DNA of 64,000 nucleotides from Mariprofundus sp. EBB-1 (GCF_003665155.1 NZ_RCFQ01000002.1:124001-188000), one strand, 5' to 3'; shown: positions 8,197-17,979, counted from the first letter of the stretch. Notes: generated by a model from the sequence alone, not told the origin. Numbers and translations: made by a program.

Positions 8197-8888
8197 ATGC
8201 TTTAATGATGGCCATTTTATTGACAGTCAGCATGTTTCTAGTATCTGGTTGCATGCCGCGTGTTGATAGCAAGGCCAATGCACAACAAAAACAGGAAGTG
8301 GATCAGGCTTTGAGTACACCGACCCCTGATACCAGTCAAAGCGGCTCATTGTGGGGCAATGGCGGAGCTGGTTTTTTATCCGACTCAAAAGCTGCCCAAG
8401 TAGGGGACCTGGTAACGATTGTAGTCTCGGAAAATGCCAAAGCGACACGGTCTCTAGCCAGTAAACAGAGTAAAACCTCTGACCGCAAAACGGGTTTGAG
8501 CGCCAATATTACCTATGGTGCAGCGCTAGCCAATAAAGATGTGAGTCCTGCTGGTGATATAGGCATGAGCAACAGTAAAACATTTGACGGTTCCGGTTCC
8601 ACCAATAACTCGGATACCTTAACAGCCAGTGTTACTTCGGTTGTGATGCATGTCTATCCCAACGGTAATATGCGGGTGGTTGGTAAGCGTCTGTTGAATG
8701 TTAATCATGAGCCACAGGAGATCACGTTTTCTGGTGTGATACGTCCAACCGATATTGCCGCAGATAATACTATTCCATCGTCAAAAGTGGCTCAGGCACG
8801 CATCAGTTATGGTAGCACAGGTGCTTTGGCAAATGTGACCCATGAAGGCTGGTTATCGAAAACACTGGATCAAGTATGGCCATTTTAA
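8193..8888 (+). CDS. flgH: FlgH, flagellar L-ring lipoprotein
   Basis: A 231-residue L-ring protein of the outer membrane. The signal sequence ends in a lipobox, VSGC, with the lipidated Cys at residue 20. The central GSLWGNGGAGFLSDSKAAQVGDLVTIVVSE stretch and the C-terminal ISYGSTGALANVTHEGWLSKTLDQVWPF are FlgH hallmarks (the latter a typical GxGxxxxxxxxGWLxRFFxxxxPF ending). It overlaps flgA upstream and flgI downstream (13 nt). Confidence 0.93.
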   Translation: MNALMMAILLTVSMFLVSGCMPRVDSKANAQQKQEVDQALSTPTPDTSQSGSLWGNGGAGFLSDSKAAQVGDLVTIVVSENAKATRSLASKQSKTSDRKTGLSANITYGAALANKDVSPAGDIGMSNSKTFDGSGSTNNSDTLTASVTSVVMHVYPNGNMRVVGKRLLNVNHEPQEITFSGVIRPTDIAADNTIPSSKVAQARISYGSTGALANVTHEGWLSKTLDQVWPF

Positions 8889-9991
8889 CCTACCTTCCCC
8901 GACTAAGCCTCGCTGTATTGGCAATAGCGCTGCTATTACCGATGCAGACCCAAGCTGAACGCATCAAAGACCTGGCTAGTATTGAAGGCGTGCGTGGTAA
9001 TGCCCTGATCGGTTACGGCCTGATCGTTGGCCTCAATGGTACCGGGGATTCAGGAACCTCATCGCCCTTTACTATCAACAGTATTACAGCTCTGTTAGAA
9101 CGCCTGGGTGTGAATGTGCGTGCTGATATTACCAAAATGAAACCAAAAAATATTGCGGCAGTCATGGTGACAACAGAACTGCCTGCATTTGCACGCCCCG
9201 GCCAGCAACTGGATGTTACTGTCTCCAGTATTGGGGATGCCAAGAGCTTGCGAGGCGGCACATTGTTGGTAACACCTTTGCTTGGTGGTGATGGTCGTCC
9301 ATACGCGGTTGCTCAGGGTGGCTTGTCCATTGGTGGTTTTTCAGTTGAAGGAAAAGGAGCCAGCACGACCAAAGGGCATCCTACGGCAGGTACTATTCCG
9401 AATGGTGCGCGTGTTGAAAAAGCAGCTCCTCGCGGGTTAACTGCTGAGCAGGATCATATTACATTGAGTTTGCGTCGTCCTGATTTTACTACGGCCAGAA
9501 ATATGCAGCGTGCGATCAATGCCAAATTGGGTAAAGGCATGGCCAGAGCCACGGATTCAGGCACGATTAAAGTGTGGAACCCAAGCAGTAATACGATTGA
9601 TCTGATTGCTGATATCGAACAGATCGATGTCGCTATAGATCATCAGGCCATCGTGATTGTTGATGAACGTACCGGCACTATCGTCATGGGGCAGGATGTG
9701 CGCATTGATACGGTTGCTGTGGCGCATGGTAATATTACTGTCAGCGTGACAGAGACCCCCGAAGTATCACAACCGGGTGCTTTTGCCGGTGGACAGACCA
9801 CAACGGTGGATCGTACTGCTGTGGATGTGACTGAAAGTGAAGCTAAATTGGTAGTGTTACCTAAACAGGTCTCTTTATCCGAACTTGTGAGTGCATTGAA
9901 TGCGGTGGGTGCCAGCCCAAGTGATTTAATAGCGGTACTGCAGGCGATCAAAGCAGCCGGTGCATTGCATGCCGATTTGAGGACGATGTAA
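8876..9991 (+). CDS. flgI: FlgI, flagellar P-ring protein
   Basis: A 371-residue P-ring protein with a cleavable signal peptide (MAILTYLP...QTQA, cut before ERIKDLASIEG). Family motifs include RIKDLASIEGVRGN, GYGLIVGLNGTGD and VEKAAPRG; the C-terminus LVSALNAVGASPSDLIAVLQAIKAAGALHADL is nearly standard. It assembles around the rod in the peptidoglycan layer with help from FlgA. It overlaps flgH by 13 nt and flgJ by 1 nt. Confidence 0.95.
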   Translation: MAILTYLPRLSLAVLAIALLLPMQTQAERIKDLASIEGVRGNALIGYGLIVGLNGTGDSGTSSPFTINSITALLERLGVNVRADITKMKPKNIAAVMVTTELPAFARPGQQLDVTVSSIGDAKSLRGGTLLVTPLLGGDGRPYAVAQGGLSIGGFSVEGKGASTTKGHPTAGTIPNGARVEKAAPRGLTAEQDHITLSLRRPDFTTARNMQRAINAKLGKGMARATDSGTIKVWNPSSNTIDLIADIEQIDVAIDHQAIVIVDERTGTIVMGQDVRIDTVAVAHGNITVSVTETPEVSQPGAFAGGQTTTVDRTAVDVTESEAKLVVLPKQVSLSELVSALNAVGASPSDLIAVLQAIKAAGALHADLRTM

Positions 9992-10503
9992 TGGCAGATC
10001 TGGTCGAATTCGTTATCGATGGCATCTTGAAGCGGGAGCAGATGCAACAGCATGTGAAGACGCAGCAATCAGCCAATGTTCGCACGCATTCGCCAACAGC
10101 TACCAATAAAAACAGTTTTCATCGTGTGCTTGCATCACAAACAACGGTGCCGGTAAAAGAAAAAGATGAAGGGCTGTGGAAAGTCAGCAAGCAGCTTGAA
10201 GCGGTTTTTGTGCAGCAGATGATGACTGAAATGCGTAAGAGTGTAGGAAAGTCTGATTTTATGCCCAGTGGGTATGCTGAGAATGTACATGCTTCAATGA
10301 TGGATGATGCCATTGCTCAGGCCAGTGCAAAGCGTGGTGACTTTGGTATCGCTGAAAGTATTTATCGCCAGCTTGAAGGTGCCCAGCATGCGCGCACTTC
10401 TAAGCAGGGAAATCATGCAATGATTCAAGAAATTTCCAAAACCACCGATAAATTAGAGATGAGTCGTGGTTTGGCCATGGAGGTAAACAGAGATGCGCAT
10501 TAA
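9991..10503 (+). CDS. flgJ: FlgJ-type rod-binding protein without muramidase domain
   Basis: A 170-residue protein matching only the N-terminal rod-capping domain of FlgJ: LWKVSKQLEAVFVQQMMTEMRKSV and GYAENVHASMMDDAIAQASAKRGDFGIAESIYRQL. The C-terminal glucosaminidase (GH73) domain of enterobacterial FlgJ is absent, so another hydrolase must open the peptidoglycan. Single-domain FlgJ is common outside Beta- and Gammaproteobacteria. The start overlaps the flgI stop (TAATG) and the end overlaps flgM. Confidence 0.85.
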   Translation: MADLVEFVIDGILKREQMQQHVKTQQSANVRTHSPTATNKNSFHRVLASQTTVPVKEKDEGLWKVSKQLEAVFVQQMMTEMRKSVGKSDFMPSGYAENVHASMMDDAIAQASAKRGDFGIAESIYRQLEGAQHARTSKQGNHAMIQEISKTTDKLEMSRGLAMEVNRDAH

Positions 10504-10780
10504 TAGTACATCAGGATCTTCTGGAATTAAGCGTTCCGGCAGTGCCTCAAAAGGTAAGGGCAAAGGCAAGGCGTCGGGTTCAGGTGGAGATTCTGTTAAA
10601 GTTACAGATGCAGCCAGTTTGCGTGAAAAAGCCATGACCATGCTTGGTGAAATGTCAGATGTACGGATGGAGCGTATTGAAGAAATTCGAGGCGCTCTGG
10701 AAGAGGGAAGCTTTAAATCGGACAGCCATAAAGTGGCCGCGCAGATCGTCAGCAATGCGTTGGCGGAGCGGTCATGGTAG
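10493..10780 (+). CDS. flgM: FlgM, anti-sigma-28 factor
   Basis: A 95-residue FlgM-like protein. The first ~40 residues are disordered, Ser/Gly/Lys-rich and low in complexity. The C-terminal half (VRMERIEEIRGALEEGSFKSDSHKVAAQIVSNAL) is the sigma-28-binding segment. FlgM holds sigma-28 inactive until hook completion allows its export. It overlaps flgJ by 11 nt and flgN by 7 nt, the usual flgM-flgN arrangement. Confidence 0.88.
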   Translation: MRINSTSGSSGIKRSGSASKGKGKGKASGSGGDSVKVTDAASLREKAMTMLGEMSDVRMERIEEIRGALEEGSFKSDSHKVAAQIVSNALAERSW

Positions 10781-11268
10781 GTCATAATATCTCTAGCCCA
10801 AAGCGTTCTCATAAGATCATCGCATTGCCAGCTAACGCATTAGAAGAGCTACATAGTGTGCTGGAGAAAATGAATGTGTGTGCGCTTGAATTGGAAAAAA
10901 TTGCGCAAGCTGAATATGAAGCTATTCGTCATCTTGATGCGGATCAAATCATGCAGTTGACGGATGAACGTATTATTGCTCACCAGTGCCTTGGCCAGTT
11001 GGAGCAGCAGTGTCGTCAATTGCTGGATTCATATGATGTTTCCAGAGAGCTGTCATTATCGGTCGTGATTGATATGTATGCAGGCACTAAAGCGGCAGCG
11101 TTTCAGTCCTTACGCCGTAATTTGTATGAGCGTATGATCAAGGTGGATCAGAGTAATCAGGAAAATAAGTTACGCTTACATGCTGCATATAATGTGACGT
11201 CAAATATTTTGCAGGGCTTGGGTCTGAGTCAACCTGAGCACACCTATAATCGCAGGACGCCCGGGTAA
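10774..11268 (+). CDS. flgN: FlgN, export chaperone for FlgK/FlgL
   Basis: A 164-residue, mainly helical protein in the FlgN position and with FlgN character: an amphipathic N-terminal helix (ALEELHSVLEKMNVCALELEKIAQAEYEAIRHLDADQIMQLTDER) and a C-terminal segment ending in YNVTSNILQGLGLSQPEHTYNRRTPG, which carries the usual NxxxLxGLG... Y pattern. It would protect the hook-filament junction proteins FlgK and FlgL, whose genes come next, before export. Sequence similarity in this family is low, so position counts for much of the call. Confidence 0.82.
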   Translation: MVGHNISSPKRSHKIIALPANALEELHSVLEKMNVCALELEKIAQAEYEAIRHLDADQIMQLTDERIIAHQCLGQLEQQCRQLLDSYDVSRELSLSVVIDMYAGTKAAAFQSLRRNLYERMIKVDQSNQENKLRLHAAYNVTSNILQGLGLSQPEHTYNRRTPG

Positions 11269-11272
11269 TACC

Positions 11273-13003
11273 ATGATTTTCGATAGCCTGAATATCGCTG
11301 CCAGCAGCTTGAAAGCACAACAGAAGTCTATGGATGTGGTGTCGCATAATATCTCTAATGTTAATACTCCCGGGTATTCGAGGCAGTCTGCAAACCTGGT
11401 TACGGCAACACCGGAAAAAATTGGTGCGACCACACTTGGTCGTGGCGTGAATGTGAATAGTGTCCAGCGTAAGATTGATCCCATCATCAATCAGGCACAG
11501 CTTAATAATGGCACGCAATTATCGTATTGGACAACCATGAACACAGGCCTTAATGCGGTTGAAAATGTCTTTGGCAGTTTGCAAAGTACAGGTCTTGCCT
11601 CATCGTTGGACGATTTCTTTTTGTCATGGAAACAACTGGCAAATAATCCTCAGGATAATGGACAACGGGTGAATGTCAGGGCGAAAAGTAATGCATTAGT
11701 CAGCAATATAACCAATATGCATACGCAATTGGTAGGTGTGCAGGCCACTACCGATAGCAATATTGATCAGTCGATTGCCAATATTAATCAGGCACTGACA
11801 AATATTGCTTCGTTGACTTCGCAAATTAGAAGGCAGGAATCAACATCTCAGGGCGGTATCAACCTGGCGAATGATCAACGTGATCAGCGGGATCAGGCTG
11901 TGCGTGATTTGGCAGCATTGCTGCCTGTGCAAAGCGTTACCACCGGTGACGGTTCTTTTATGATACAAACCCTGAATGGAGATCTGTTAACGCAAGATGG
12001 TGTCGCGCGCCAATTGGCAAGGGGAGGTGCAGTTGCTGGTGGCTTTTCCAGTATCGTGATTGCAGGTACTTCTACGCCTGTTCTGGGCACGACTCAGGGT
12101 GGAGAAATCGGCGGCTTGCTGGATTTGCGAGATAACCAATTGGGGAACTATATCACCCAGATTGACAGTATAGCAGCCAATTTAATTTTTTCGGTTAACC
12201 AAATACATGCCAATAGTAGTAATGCTGTGAAACATACTGCTCTGTCATCAGGACAGTCCAGTCAGGCAATCATTGCCTTGGATGATGCCAGTCAGACAGC
12301 TCCGTTTGCTGCAAAAGTACAAACTGGCAGTTTTAATATTCATGTGTTTGATGCGGCAGGTGCACCTGTGGTGCCAGGTGGTATTGCGATTCCGATTACA
12401 GCTGGTGCAACGACGATGAATCAGGTGGCAACAACGCTTAATGCAGTGGCTGGTATTAATGCAACGGTTGATGCTGATGGTCGGTTGTCGATCAATGCCG
12501 CAGCCGGACAGAGTTTTGCTCTGTCTGATGATACCAGTAATTTTTTAGCAGCGTATGAAATAAACAATTTTTTTACGGGTGGCGATGGCGCATCGTTGAG
12601 TGTATCTGCGGCTATTCAGGCTAATGCTAGTGCCATCAATACAGGGCGAATAGATCCAACCACCTCTATTGTTCAATCCGGAGATAACAGCAGTGCGTTG
12701 GCTATTCTCGCATTGCAGGATACGCCTTTGAGTGTGGATGCCACCACATCATCGAGTCTGCATAATCGAACCACTGCATTATCTGTTCAATATGGCTCTG
12801 ATGTTACCATTTCCAAGCAGCAAAAAGAGTATCGCACCGTTGAAGCAAGCTCTTTGGAAAGTCAGCGCTTAGCAATCTCCGGCGTTAATATTGATGAAGA
12901 ACTAATATCTATGATTAAATTTCAGCGCGCTTATGAGGCATCAGCAAAAATTATCACGACCACCAATCAGATGCTTGATTCATTGCTTGGCTTAATTCGA
13001 TGA
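11273..13003 (+). CDS. flgK: FlgK, hook-filament junction protein 1
   Basis: A 576-residue hook-associated protein. The N-terminus (IFDSLNIAASSLKAQQKSMDVVSHNISNVNTPGYSRQ) and C-terminus (SGVNIDEELISMIKFQRAYEASAKIITTTNQMLDSLLGLIR) are the paired helices of axial proteins; the middle is a variable, Thr/Ser/Ala-rich region exposed at the junction. The start lies 4 nt after flgN. FlgL follows 37 nt later, as expected. Confidence 0.95.
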   Translation: MIFDSLNIAASSLKAQQKSMDVVSHNISNVNTPGYSRQSANLVTATPEKIGATTLGRGVNVNSVQRKIDPIINQAQLNNGTQLSYWTTMNTGLNAVENVFGSLQSTGLASSLDDFFLSWKQLANNPQDNGQRVNVRAKSNALVSNITNMHTQLVGVQATTDSNIDQSIANINQALTNIASLTSQIRRQESTSQGGINLANDQRDQRDQAVRDLAALLPVQSVTTGDGSFMIQTLNGDLLTQDGVARQLARGGAVAGGFSSIVIAGTSTPVLGTTQGGEIGGLLDLRDNQLGNYITQIDSIAANLIFSVNQIHANSSNAVKHTALSSGQSSQAIIALDDASQTAPFAAKVQTGSFNIHVFDAAGAPVVPGGIAIPITAGATTMNQVATTLNAVAGINATVDADGRLSINAAAGQSFALSDDTSNFLAAYEINNFFTGGDGASLSVSAAIQANASAINTGRIDPTTSIVQSGDNSSALAILALQDTPLSVDATTSSSLHNRTTALSVQYGSDVTISKQQKEYRTVEASSLESQRLAISGVNIDEELISMIKFQRAYEASAKIITTTNQMLDSLLGLIR

Positions 13004-13040
13004 GATCGGTTTTTGATATGAACAGGGCAGGAGTGAACGC

Positions 13041-14234
13041 ATGAGAATATCGACTAGTATGTTATATAATAGTTTGCTCACAGGTATTAGTAAACAGCAG
13101 AATATTCAGAATGACGGTAATGCTAAAATTGCCTCTGGCACACGTTTTCAAACGCCAGCGCAGGCTGGTTTGGATTATAAATTATCGCTGGATTTACGTC
13201 ATAGTCAGTTGGCTAGCCAGAGTAGTATTGATGCTATTTCTACTGTTGAATCACGATTAAGCATGAGCCAGACAATGCTCAATGATATGAGTAATATCAT
13301 GCAACGCGTCCAGACTTTAGCGACGCAACAAGCTTCTGCTCAGATCGGTACTGCAGAACGACAGGCGGCGCTTGCTGAAGTGGGACATTTGAAGAATCAA
13401 CTGTTGGCAGATGCAAATCAGCAATGGCAAGGAGATTCCCTGTTTGCTGGAACAGCAACTGACAAAGCAGCCTTTGTCTCGAATCCGTTCAATGCAGGCA
13501 CAGCGACGTATACGCCTGCTACTCCGGTCACCAACACATCCATCAGTAATGTGACACTTGCTTCCAATGCTAATGCTATCAATGACAGCTATACCATCAC
13601 ACTTGATGCCGCAGGTACCAGTATTGCCAGCATCTCCAACGCTGCAGGCACCAATATGATTGGTACCCCTGCAGCACTGGTAACAGGTGCTAATAGCGTG
13701 TTATTGAGCAATGGTAGTCAGTTAAGCCTGACCTATAATGGCATACCGGACACGGTGAATGCGGGTGCCGGTACGCTTAGTGTCAGTGGTTCAACTGTTG
13801 CAGGGAGTATCAGTTATAGTGGTAGTAATCAGGACCGTATCGTTTCAGTCAGCGCAAATCAGCAGGTTGTAAGTAATGTTCGAGGTGATCAACCGGGCTT
13901 CAGTGCAGCATTCACAGCTATGCAAGAATTCACGGTAGCTCTGACGAATAATAATCTGGCCGGTATTCAGTCATCGTTGGGGTCTTTGAATGCAGCAGGG
14001 AACGGTATGATTGATTTAACTGCTGATGTCGGAGCAAGACTCAAGTCGGTGCAGATTTCTAAAAATTCCTATCAAGATATGAAATTGAATCTGGACCAAC
14101 GACTCAATACGCATGAAGCAGTGGATATTCCAGCTGTGGTCGCTGAACTGCAACAATCGAGTATTGCTTTGCAGGCCGCTTATAGCCAGGTAGCTCAGAT
14201 AAAATCACTCAGTTTAATTAACTTCCTCGGATAG
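13041..14234 (+). CDS. flgL: FlgL, hook-filament junction protein 3
   Basis: A 397-residue flagellin-like junction protein. The N-terminus (MRISTSMLYNSLLTGISKQQNIQND...KIASGTRFQTPA) and C-terminus (LQQSSIALQAAYSQVAQIKSLSLINFL) match the flagellin-fold ends of FlgL. The central ~120 residues (TATYTPATPVTNTS...GSISYSG) are Thr/Ser/Ala-rich and look like an inserted surface domain, longer than in enterobacterial FlgL. A ribosome site (GCAGGAG) lies just upstream. Confidence 0.92.
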   Translation: MRISTSMLYNSLLTGISKQQNIQNDGNAKIASGTRFQTPAQAGLDYKLSLDLRHSQLASQSSIDAISTVESRLSMSQTMLNDMSNIMQRVQTLATQQASAQIGTAERQAALAEVGHLKNQLLADANQQWQGDSLFAGTATDKAAFVSNPFNAGTATYTPATPVTNTSISNVTLASNANAINDSYTITLDAAGTSIASISNAAGTNMIGTPAALVTGANSVLLSNGSQLSLTYNGIPDTVNAGAGTLSVSGSTVAGSISYSGSNQDRIVSVSANQQVVSNVRGDQPGFSAAFTAMQEFTVALTNNNLAGIQSSLGSLNAAGNGMIDLTADVGARLKSVQISKNSYQDMKLNLDQRLNTHEAVDIPAVVAELQQSSIALQAAYSQVAQIKSLSLINFLG

Positions 14235-14250
14235 GAGGAAAATGCATTAG

Positions 14251-14523
14251 ATGTTAGTTTTACGCAGAAAAATTGGTCAGGCTATTCAAATCAATGATGA
14301 TATCCGAATTGTGATACAGGATATTCAAAATGAGCATATTGTGCGCATTGGCATTGAAGCACCTTCAGACATTCCAGTTCACCGCATGGAAATATACAAT
14401 CTTATCCAGGAAGAGAATAAAGCTGCCGGAGGCGCAGCAGCTTTAACATGGTTACAAGGAGCGGCCCGATATGATGGCTCAAGTGATGACAGTTCCAATG
14501 ATGGAGACAATAACGATGAGTAA
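14251..14523 (+). CDS. csrA: CsrA carbon storage regulator with acidic C-terminal extension
   Basis: An RNA-binding post-transcriptional regulator. Residues 1-55 are a standard CsrA (MLVLRRKIGQAIQINDDIRI..., then PSDIPVHRMEIY with the RNA-contacting Arg45). At 90 residues it is 20-30 longer than usual; the extra tail ends in a Ser/Asp/Asn-rich acidic stretch (SSDDSSNDGDNNDE, 77-90). It is preceded by GGAGG at 14235-14239 and overlaps fliW by 8 nt. CsrA often represses flagellin translation and is antagonised by FliW, which agrees with the gene order. Confidence 0.93.
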   Translation: MLVLRRKIGQAIQINDDIRIVIQDIQNEHIVRIGIEAPSDIPVHRMEIYNLIQEENKAAGGAAALTWLQGAARYDGSSDDSSNDGDNNDE

Positions 14524-14929
14524 AATAGATATTGATTACTCAGAAGCCTTTCATTTTCCTCAGGGCTTGGCTGGTTTTAGTGACGCTAGAAAGTATGGTT
14601 TCATTTATGAGGGGGAGGGTGACATCATTTGTATTCAGTCTATGGATCAGCCTGAAGCCGCTTTTTTGATTACGCCATGGAATGAGGAGCGCCTTGGATC
14701 CGTTCCTTCATTGTCACCTGATTCGCAAAGCTGCATAGGTGCCGATAGTGATAGCCCTATTATGTGGATGCTGGTGCTCAACCCTTTTGCAGATAAACAA
14801 TGGGTAACAGCTAATCTGAAAGCACCCATTGCATTGAACATAGAAGCACGGCTTGGCCTGCAATGTATTCGTCAGGAGCCTGATCTGGATATTCGATACC
14901 AGTGGATGCCACAACCACAACCGGAATAA
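14516..14929 (+). CDS. fliW: FliW, CsrA antagonist and flagellar assembly factor
   Basis: A 137-residue FliW. The hallmarks are FHFPQGLAGF near the N-terminus, a Met/Ile-rich core (DIICIQSMDQPEAAFLITPW) and VLNPFADKQWVTANLKAPIALNIEARLGLQCI, close to the typical TVNLxAPIVIN region. In bacteria with this pair FliW binds CsrA and flagellin, linking flagellin level to its translation. The ATG at 14516 is preferred over the in-frame ATG at 14471, as it lies behind GGAGA and begins the conserved domain. The end of the flagellar operon. Confidence 0.9.
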   Translation: MSKIDIDYSEAFHFPQGLAGFSDARKYGFIYEGEGDIICIQSMDQPEAAFLITPWNEERLGSVPSLSPDSQSCIGADSDSPIMWMLVLNPFADKQWVTANLKAPIALNIEARLGLQCIRQEPDLDIRYQWMPQPQPE

Positions 14930-15219
14930 GCTGAGTGGCGTTTAAAGGCATGATAAATAGAGGATTGAAGTGTGAGCTGATTGATTTCACGTTAGAGCGG
15001 TTTAGCAACCTCTATTGTATAAAAGTAGTCAATAATAACTGATCAAAATGGTTGTTATGCGGCACGCATGCAGCCATAAAGATCCCATAAACACCCCTTT
15101 TCATGACCTCTTTAGAGGAGTAAGATTTCATTGTATTCGGCGATTCTCTTTCTATACCTCCAATACATAACAATGATGCGCATGCTTATGCGTTCAAATA
15201 CTTTTGAGGATTTAACAAC

Positions 15220-17979
15220 ATGACTAAGCAGGCAACTACATACGTTTACTCTTTCACCGAAGGAGATGGCAAGAACAGACAGCTTCTGGGTGGTAAAGGT
15301 GCCAACCTGTGTGAGATGACGCAGATAGGTTTGAATGTGCCGCCTGGTTATACCATTACAACGGAGGCATGTCTTAGTTACCTGGAGAATGATAGTACCT
15401 ATCCGGATGGTCTGATGCAGGAAGTGAAAGAACAGATGGTCGCGCTTGAAAATGTGACAGGTAAAGGTTTTGGCGATGCGCATAACCCCTTGCTGGTGTC
15501 GGTCCGGTCCGGTTCAGCCATGTCGATGCCGGGTATGATGGATACTATTCTCAATCTGGGTATGAACAGCGATACCTTGCAGGGTGAGATTGAGCAGACA
15601 GGAGATGAGCGTTTTGCTTATGACGCATATCGCCGTTTTATTCAGCTGTTTGGAAAAGTAGCTCTTGGTATTGAAGATGAGTATTTTGACGAACCCTTTG
15701 AAGCGATTAAAAAACGTGAAGGTGTGAAAGAAGATGTTGGCCTCTCCACTGACAATCTGAAAGAGATTGCGACCCTGTTTCTTGAAATTGTACATGCTCA
15801 GACAGGCCGTTCTTTCCCGGAAGATCCATATGAACAGCTGGACTTGGCCATTAAAGCCGTGCTTGGCTCGTGGTCTGGTAAACGTGCGGTCGATTATCGA
15901 CGTGAATTTAATATCACCCCTGATCAGGCCAATGGTACTGCTGTAAATATCTGTACGATGGTCTTTGGCAACCGCGGTGATGATTGTGCTACGGGTGTGG
16001 CATTCACCCGTAACCCGGGCACCGGCGAAAATATGTTTTACGGTGAATATCTGGTCAACGCTCAGGGTGAAGATGTGGTAGCAGGCATTCGTACACCCAA
16101 ACCCATTGCCCAGATGGCTGATGAGATGCCGGATCTCTACCGTCAGCTTGAAGAACTGCGCAGCAAACTTGAAAAGCATTATTCAGAAATTCAGGATTTT
16201 GAATTCACAATTGAGAAAGGTATTCTATATTGCCTGCAAACGCGCAATGGAAAGATGAATACGCAGGCCATGGTTCGCACCTCGGTTGAACTGGTGGCAG
16301 AAGGCCTGATCAGCGAAGAAGAGGCGCTCATGCGTATTGCTCCTGAATCATTGGAACAGATGCTATTTCCTCGTCTTGATCCTGATGCCGATGCCACACC
16401 TCTGGCTGCAGGCTTGCCTGCAAGTCCGGGCGCTGCATGTGGTCATGTGGTGTTTGATGCGGATCGTGCAGTGGCGCAAAAAAACAATAATGACAGGCCG
16501 CTTATTTTGTTGCGTGAAGAGACCAAACCTGAAGATATACATGGTTTTTTTGTATCCGAAGCGATCTTAACCTCCCGTGGTGGTAAAACCAGTCATGCTG
16601 CTGTTGTTGCGCGTGGCATGGGCAAACCTTGTGTGGCGGGAGCCGATGGCATTGAAGTAGATGTGATGGCCCGCCGCGCACATATCGGTGATGTTGTCAT
16701 TAAAGAGGGTGATGTTATTACTCTGGATGGTACTACTGGCAATGTGTATTTGGGCGTTGTTGATACTGTTGAAGCGGAGTTCTCAGAAGAGCTCAAAACC
16801 TTACTGTCATGGGCTGATGAACGTGCGCGTTTAAAAGTGATGGCCAATGCCGATGTGCCTGAAGATGCTGAACGGGCGCTTAAATATGGTGCTATGGGGA
16901 TCGGGCTGTGTCGTACAGAGCGGATGTTTAATGCGGCAGAGCGCCTGCCAATCGTGCTTGAGATGATTGTTGCGGATACCCTTGAGCAGCGTCAGTCTGC
17001 ACTGGACAGATTGCTTCCTATCCAACGTCAGGACTTTATCGAACTGTTCACAACCATGTCACCAAATGCTGTAACAGTGCGTCTGCTTGATCCGCCTATT
17101 CATGAATTTCTGCCATCAGAAAACCAGTTGATTGATGATCTTGTACAGCTCAAACATTTGAAAGATACCATGCGTGGCTCAGAAGTGCTTTCAGCCACCT
17201 TAAGCCTGCTCTCTGCGCAGAATGGTGTGCTTAAACCCATTCAGCAGTTGGCTGACTCTTCGCTGGTTGATGAGGCTATCGAGAAGAAGGAAGCCATTCT
17301 TAAAAAAGTGCGTGCGCTGTTCGAAGTCAATCCAATGCTGGGTCATCGTGGTGTGCGTCTGGGTATTACCTTTCCAGAAATCTACGCCATGCAAATTCGC
17401 GCGGTACTTGAAGCAGCCTGCGAATGTCAGAAAAAGGGCATTGAAGTGCATCCTGAGATTATGATTCCACAGGTTTGTACTGCTGAAGAACTCAGAAATA
17501 TTAAAGTGCACGTTGAAAAGATTAGAAAAGAAGTGCAACAAGCACAGGGCATGGATCCAAGCTTCAAGTTCGGCACCATGATGGAAGTCGTACGTGCATG
17601 TCTGCGTGCAGAACAGCTGGCTACCGAAGCCGAATTTTTCAGTTTTGGTACCAACGATCTGACTCAGGCAACATTCTCGTTCTCACGCGAGGATGCGGAA
17701 AACAAATTTCTGCCGATGTATAGTGAAGTAGGCATCTTGCAGAACAATCCGTTCGAAGTGCTGGATGCGAATGGTGTCGGTAAATTAATGGAGCTGGCCG
17801 TGAATTGGGGGCGTAGTGTTAAACCGGGCATGAAGATCGGTATTTGTGGAGAGCATGGAGGCCATCCAGCTTCTATCAGCTTCTGTCACAAGATTGGCCT
17901 GAGCTATGTATCATGTTCAGGTCCACGCGTACCTATCGCGCGTCTGGCAGCGGCACAAGCAGCACTGCTGGATTCCTGA
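15220..17979 (+). CDS. ppdK: pyruvate phosphate dikinase
   Basis: Interconverts pyruvate, ATP and phosphate with phosphoenolpyruvate, AMP and pyrophosphate; in an autotroph it may supply PEP or run glycolytically. The 919 residues have the usual order: an N-terminal nucleotide-binding domain starting YVYSFTEGDGKNRQLLGGKGANLCEM, the phosphohistidine domain with GGKTSHAAVVARGMGKPCV (swivelling His near residue 459) and a C-terminal PEP/pyruvate TIM barrel (SFGTNDLTQ, GICGEHGGHP with the catalytic Cys near 874). A possible -35/-10 pair lies at 15131-15158 (TTGTAT, 16 nt, TATACC). A terminator follows. It stands alone as a single-gene unit. Confidence 0.96.
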   Translation: MTKQATTYVYSFTEGDGKNRQLLGGKGANLCEMTQIGLNVPPGYTITTEACLSYLENDSTYPDGLMQEVKEQMVALENVTGKGFGDAHNPLLVSVRSGSAMSMPGMMDTILNLGMNSDTLQGEIEQTGDERFAYDAYRRFIQLFGKVALGIEDEYFDEPFEAIKKREGVKEDVGLSTDNLKEIATLFLEIVHAQTGRSFPEDPYEQLDLAIKAVLGSWSGKRAVDYRREFNITPDQANGTAVNICTMVFGNRGDDCATGVAFTRNPGTGENMFYGEYLVNAQGEDVVAGIRTPKPIAQMADEMPDLYRQLEELRSKLEKHYSEIQDFEFTIEKGILYCLQTRNGKMNTQAMVRTSVELVAEGLISEEEALMRIAPESLEQMLFPRLDPDADATPLAAGLPASPGAACGHVVFDADRAVAQKNNNDRPLILLREETKPEDIHGFFVSEAILTSRGGKTSHAAVVARGMGKPCVAGADGIEVDVMARRAHIGDVVIKEGDVITLDGTTGNVYLGVVDTVEAEFSEELKTLLSWADERARLKVMANADVPEDAERALKYGAMGIGLCRTERMFNAAERLPIVLEMIVADTLEQRQSALDRLLPIQRQDFIELFTTMSPNAVTVRLLDPPIHEFLPSENQLIDDLVQLKHLKDTMRGSEVLSATLSLLSAQNGVLKPIQQLADSSLVDEAIEKKEAILKKVRALFEVNPMLGHRGVRLGITFPEIYAMQIRAVLEAACECQKKGIEVHPEIMIPQVCTAEELRNIKVHVEKIRKEVQQAQGMDPSFKFGTMMEVVRACLRAEQLATEAEFFSFGTNDLTQATFSFSREDAENKFLPMYSEVGILQNNPFEVLDANGVGKLMELAVNWGRSVKPGMKIGICGEHGGHPASISFCHKIGLSYVSCSGPRVPIARLAAAQAALLDS

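Noticed and set aside
15514-16179. Open frame of about 220 codons antisense to ppdK
   Set aside because: Falls wholly inside the well-supported ppdK gene and resembles no protein; a shadow frame.
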